This document shows, in pieces, positions 15,004-16,194 of a stretch of 16,194 nt of DNA. The position numbers and the translations under genes are program-made. The DNA lies in assembly GCA_002899795.1 (NCBI GenBank), contig PPDG01000580.1, positions 1-16,194 of the forward strand. Direction: 5' to 3'. Under the pieces are notes generated by a model. It had not been told where the DNA came from. It did not search any database and was given only the letters and a program-made list of their open reading frames with translations. Numbering within the stretch: the first letter of the stretch is position 1; each line of letters starts with the position of its first letter. This stretch comes from Desulfobacteraceae bacterium. Its GTDB lineage: Bacteria; Desulfobacterota; Syntrophobacteria; BM002.

Positions 15004-15106
15004 AAATCCCCCTCGGTCCCCCTTTAGAAAAGGGGGAAGATAGTTGTTTGCCTGTGAGAGATCCCATGTAAAGCCCCCCTTTTGTAAAGGGGGGTTGGGG
15101 GGATTT
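15004..15106. repeat. C/G-tract double-hairpin repeat
   Basis: Outer arms AAATCCCCC (15004-15012) and GGGGGATTT (15098-15106) enclose two small hairpins: CCCCCTTT (15018-15025) with AAAGGGGG (15029-15036), and CCCCCCTTT (15074-15082) with AAAGGGGGG (15086-15094). Three-base loops close both. The result is a three-way-junction-like foldback in the gap between the two - strand signalling transcripts. The rest of this 343-bp gap (14887-15229) holds the possible promoter above and the terminator below; I see no gene. Confidence 0.8.
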
Positions 15107-15195
15107 CGTTTACGGGCATGGCTTTCGTCTTAGCACAGGCAGTGTTTTCTAAATCGTCCCCTATGTGGGCGCCACCCTTTCGGATTGGCTCATGG

Positions 15196-15219
15196 AAAAA
15201 GCCCCCCGGCGTCGGGAGG
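15196..15219 (-). terminator. Rho-independent terminator after the kinase/response-regulator pair
   Basis: Read on the - strand: CCTCCCG, loop ACGC, CGGGGGG (7-bp GC-rich stem with one wobble), then C and a run of five T. It begins 10 bases after the response-regulator stop. It should end the kinase-regulator transcript before the RsbU-like gene. Confidence 0.65.
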
Positions 15220-15229
15220 GATGCTTTAC

Positions 15230-15595
15230 TTACGATAGATATTCTCGAATCTTTGCGAGCAGTTCCCGTGGGCTAAAAGGCTTCGAGACATAGGCATTGC
15301 AGCCAGCCTCAAACGCCTTGACATCATCGCCGCTCAGAGCGTAGGAGGTGACCACAATGATCGGAATATGTTCGAGCTCGGGGTTGGCCTTGATCTGGCG
15401 CGTGGCCTCATATCCGTCAAGCCCCGGAAGCTGGATGTCCATGAGGATCAGGTCAGGACGATGGGTCTCAGCCGCGGCCACCCCCTCTTCCCCGGTTACC
15501 GCTTCGATGATCTCATAGCCGGCGCTGCTGAGGAGATCGCGCATGATACGCCGGTTGTCCTCCTGGTCTTCTACTACCAAAATCAACTTGCTCAT
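15230..15595 (-). CDS. Single-domain response regulator (DivK/CheY-like receiver)
   Basis: A 121-aa stand-alone receiver with no output domain. The receiver residues are all present: Glu9/Asp10, phospho-acceptor Asp53 in LILMDIQLPGLDG, Thr83 and Lys105 in SKPFSP, with aromatic Tyr102. The pattern (YEATRQIKANPELEHIPIIVVTSYA) is like DivK and other receivers that act by protein contact or in phosphorelays. ATG 15595 follows AAGGAG on the - strand. It overlaps the kinase stop by ATGA, so the two are translationally coupled and very likely cognate partners. A terminator follows directly. The physiological signal is unknown. Confidence 0.94.
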   Translation of the reverse strand: MSKLILVVEDQEDNRRIMRDLLSSAGYEIIEAVTGEEGVAAAETHRPDLILMDIQLPGLDGYEATRQIKANPELEHIPIIVVTSYALSGDDVKAFEAGCNAYVSKPFSPRELLAKIREYLS

Positions 15596-16194
15596 CTTTG
15601 CTCCTTTTGCCTCTCAACTCGAACCGGTAGTGTGAACCAGAAAGTCGAACCTTTCCCTTCAGTCGATTCCACCCAGATACGGCCCCCGTGCATTTCGACA
15701 ATCCTCCTGGCAATGGAGAGACCGAGGCCGGTACCGCCCTTTTTCCTGGTGCTGGAACCATCTGCCTGGTGGAACTCCTCGAAGATCATCTGCTGATCGG
15801 CCTCCGAGAGACCGGGACCCGTGTCAGAAACGGAGATCACAAAAGTGTCGTCGGAAGCTGTGGCCTCGACCCTGACCTCTCCCGCCTCGGTGAACTTGAT
15901 GGCGTTGCCGACAAGATTCAAGAACACCTGGGATATGCGCTGGTGGTCGCCCTTGCCTTGAGCCACCTCTGGAGCAACTGAAACCTTCAACTCAAGGTTC
16001 TTCTCAGCTGCCAGGGATTCAACTGAAGTGAAGACCGTATGGACGACCTCCTTCATCGAATAGTCGTCAAGAGACAGAACAAGTTGTCCCGCCTCTATTT
16101 TGGAAAGGTCGAGGACGTCATTGATGAGGCCGAGGAGATGGCGACCATTTTTCTCCACGCGCTCCAGAACTTCTTGAATATTCTCTGGGACATC
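15592..16194 (-). CDS. Sensor histidine kinase, C-terminal part (cut by window end)
   Basis: About 200 residues of a histidine kinase whose 5' end lies beyond position 16194. The visible start (DVPENIQEVLERVEKNGRHL, then LLGLINDVLDLSKIEAG) is the second helix of a HisKA dimerisation domain; the phospho-accepting H-box itself is outside the window. The HATPase_c domain is complete: N-box FLNLVGNAIKFTEAGEV, G1 SDTGPGL, F-box EEFHQAD and G2 GGTGLGLSIARRIVEMHGG, ending in FWFTLPVR. The short C-terminus has no receiver. The GTG at 16158 falls inside the HisKA helix and is not the true start. The stop overlaps the downstream response regulator by ATGA. Confidence 0.95.
   Translation of the reverse strand, partial: DVPENIQEVLERVEKNGRHLLGLINDVLDLSKIEAGQLVLSLDDYSMKEVVHTVFTSVESLAAEKNLELKVSVAPEVAQGKGDHQRISQVFLNLVGNAIKFTEAGEVRVEATASDDTFVISVSDTGPGLSEADQQMIFEEFHQADGSSTRKKGGTGLGLSIARRIVEMHGGRIWVESTEGKGSTFWFTLPVRVERQKEQR

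Noticed and set aside
16156..16158. GTG as start of a short kinase-like protein
   Set aside because: The frame stays open to the window edge with typical HisKA helix residues, so the gene continues beyond the window.

Overview
This window is a bacterial chromosome segment. It is built around the conserved transcription, translation-initiation and RNA-processing cluster nusA - ylxR - infB - ylxP (DUF503) - rbfA - nrnA - truB - rpsO - pnp, followed by an M16 peptidase, dut and a YycJ-type metallo-beta-lactamase-fold gene, all on the + strand. This order (DUF503 between infB and rbfA, a DHH phosphoesterase before truB, an M16 peptidase and dut after pnp) resembles what is seen in Desulfobacterota (former Deltaproteobacteria). 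That placement is an inference from gene order and protein style, not from a marker-gene comparison.

Layout. Positions 1-167 are a non-coding leader. From 168 to 6491 six genes are tightly packed: nusA/ylxR and rbfA/nrnA overlap by ATGA, and the others have short gaps. These genes cover elongation control (NusA), RNase P modulation (YlxR), initiation (IF2), 30S maturation (RbfA) and nano-RNA/pAp turnover (NrnA). From 6492 the spacing loosens. truB, rpsO, pnp, the M16 peptidase, dut and yycJ are separated by gaps of about 90-270 bp, and several of these gaps hold large foldback or hairpin-rich repeats. After yycJ the strand switches. A convergent response-regulator/SpoIIE-phosphatase gene ends 17 bp away. 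A 343-bp gap follows with a C/G-tract double hairpin and a terminator. Last comes a translationally coupled pair on the - strand: a single-domain response regulator and the C-terminal part of a histidine kinase that runs off the window end.

Most genes are ordinary full-length members of well-known families. The unusual material is (i) NusA, whose C-terminal helix-hairpin-helix domain is present twice in near-identical copies joined by a long Glu/Ala/Lys helical linker made of 21-bp tandem units, and (ii) the repeats in the gaps: an inverted pair of 8-bp tandem arrays before truB, a 17-bp-periodic array of mini-hairpins before the M16 gene, AT-rich foldbacks on both sides of dut, and a G/C-tract double hairpin among the signalling genes. 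I see no phage, transposase, CRISPR, tRNA or rRNA genes and no clear new multi-gene system.
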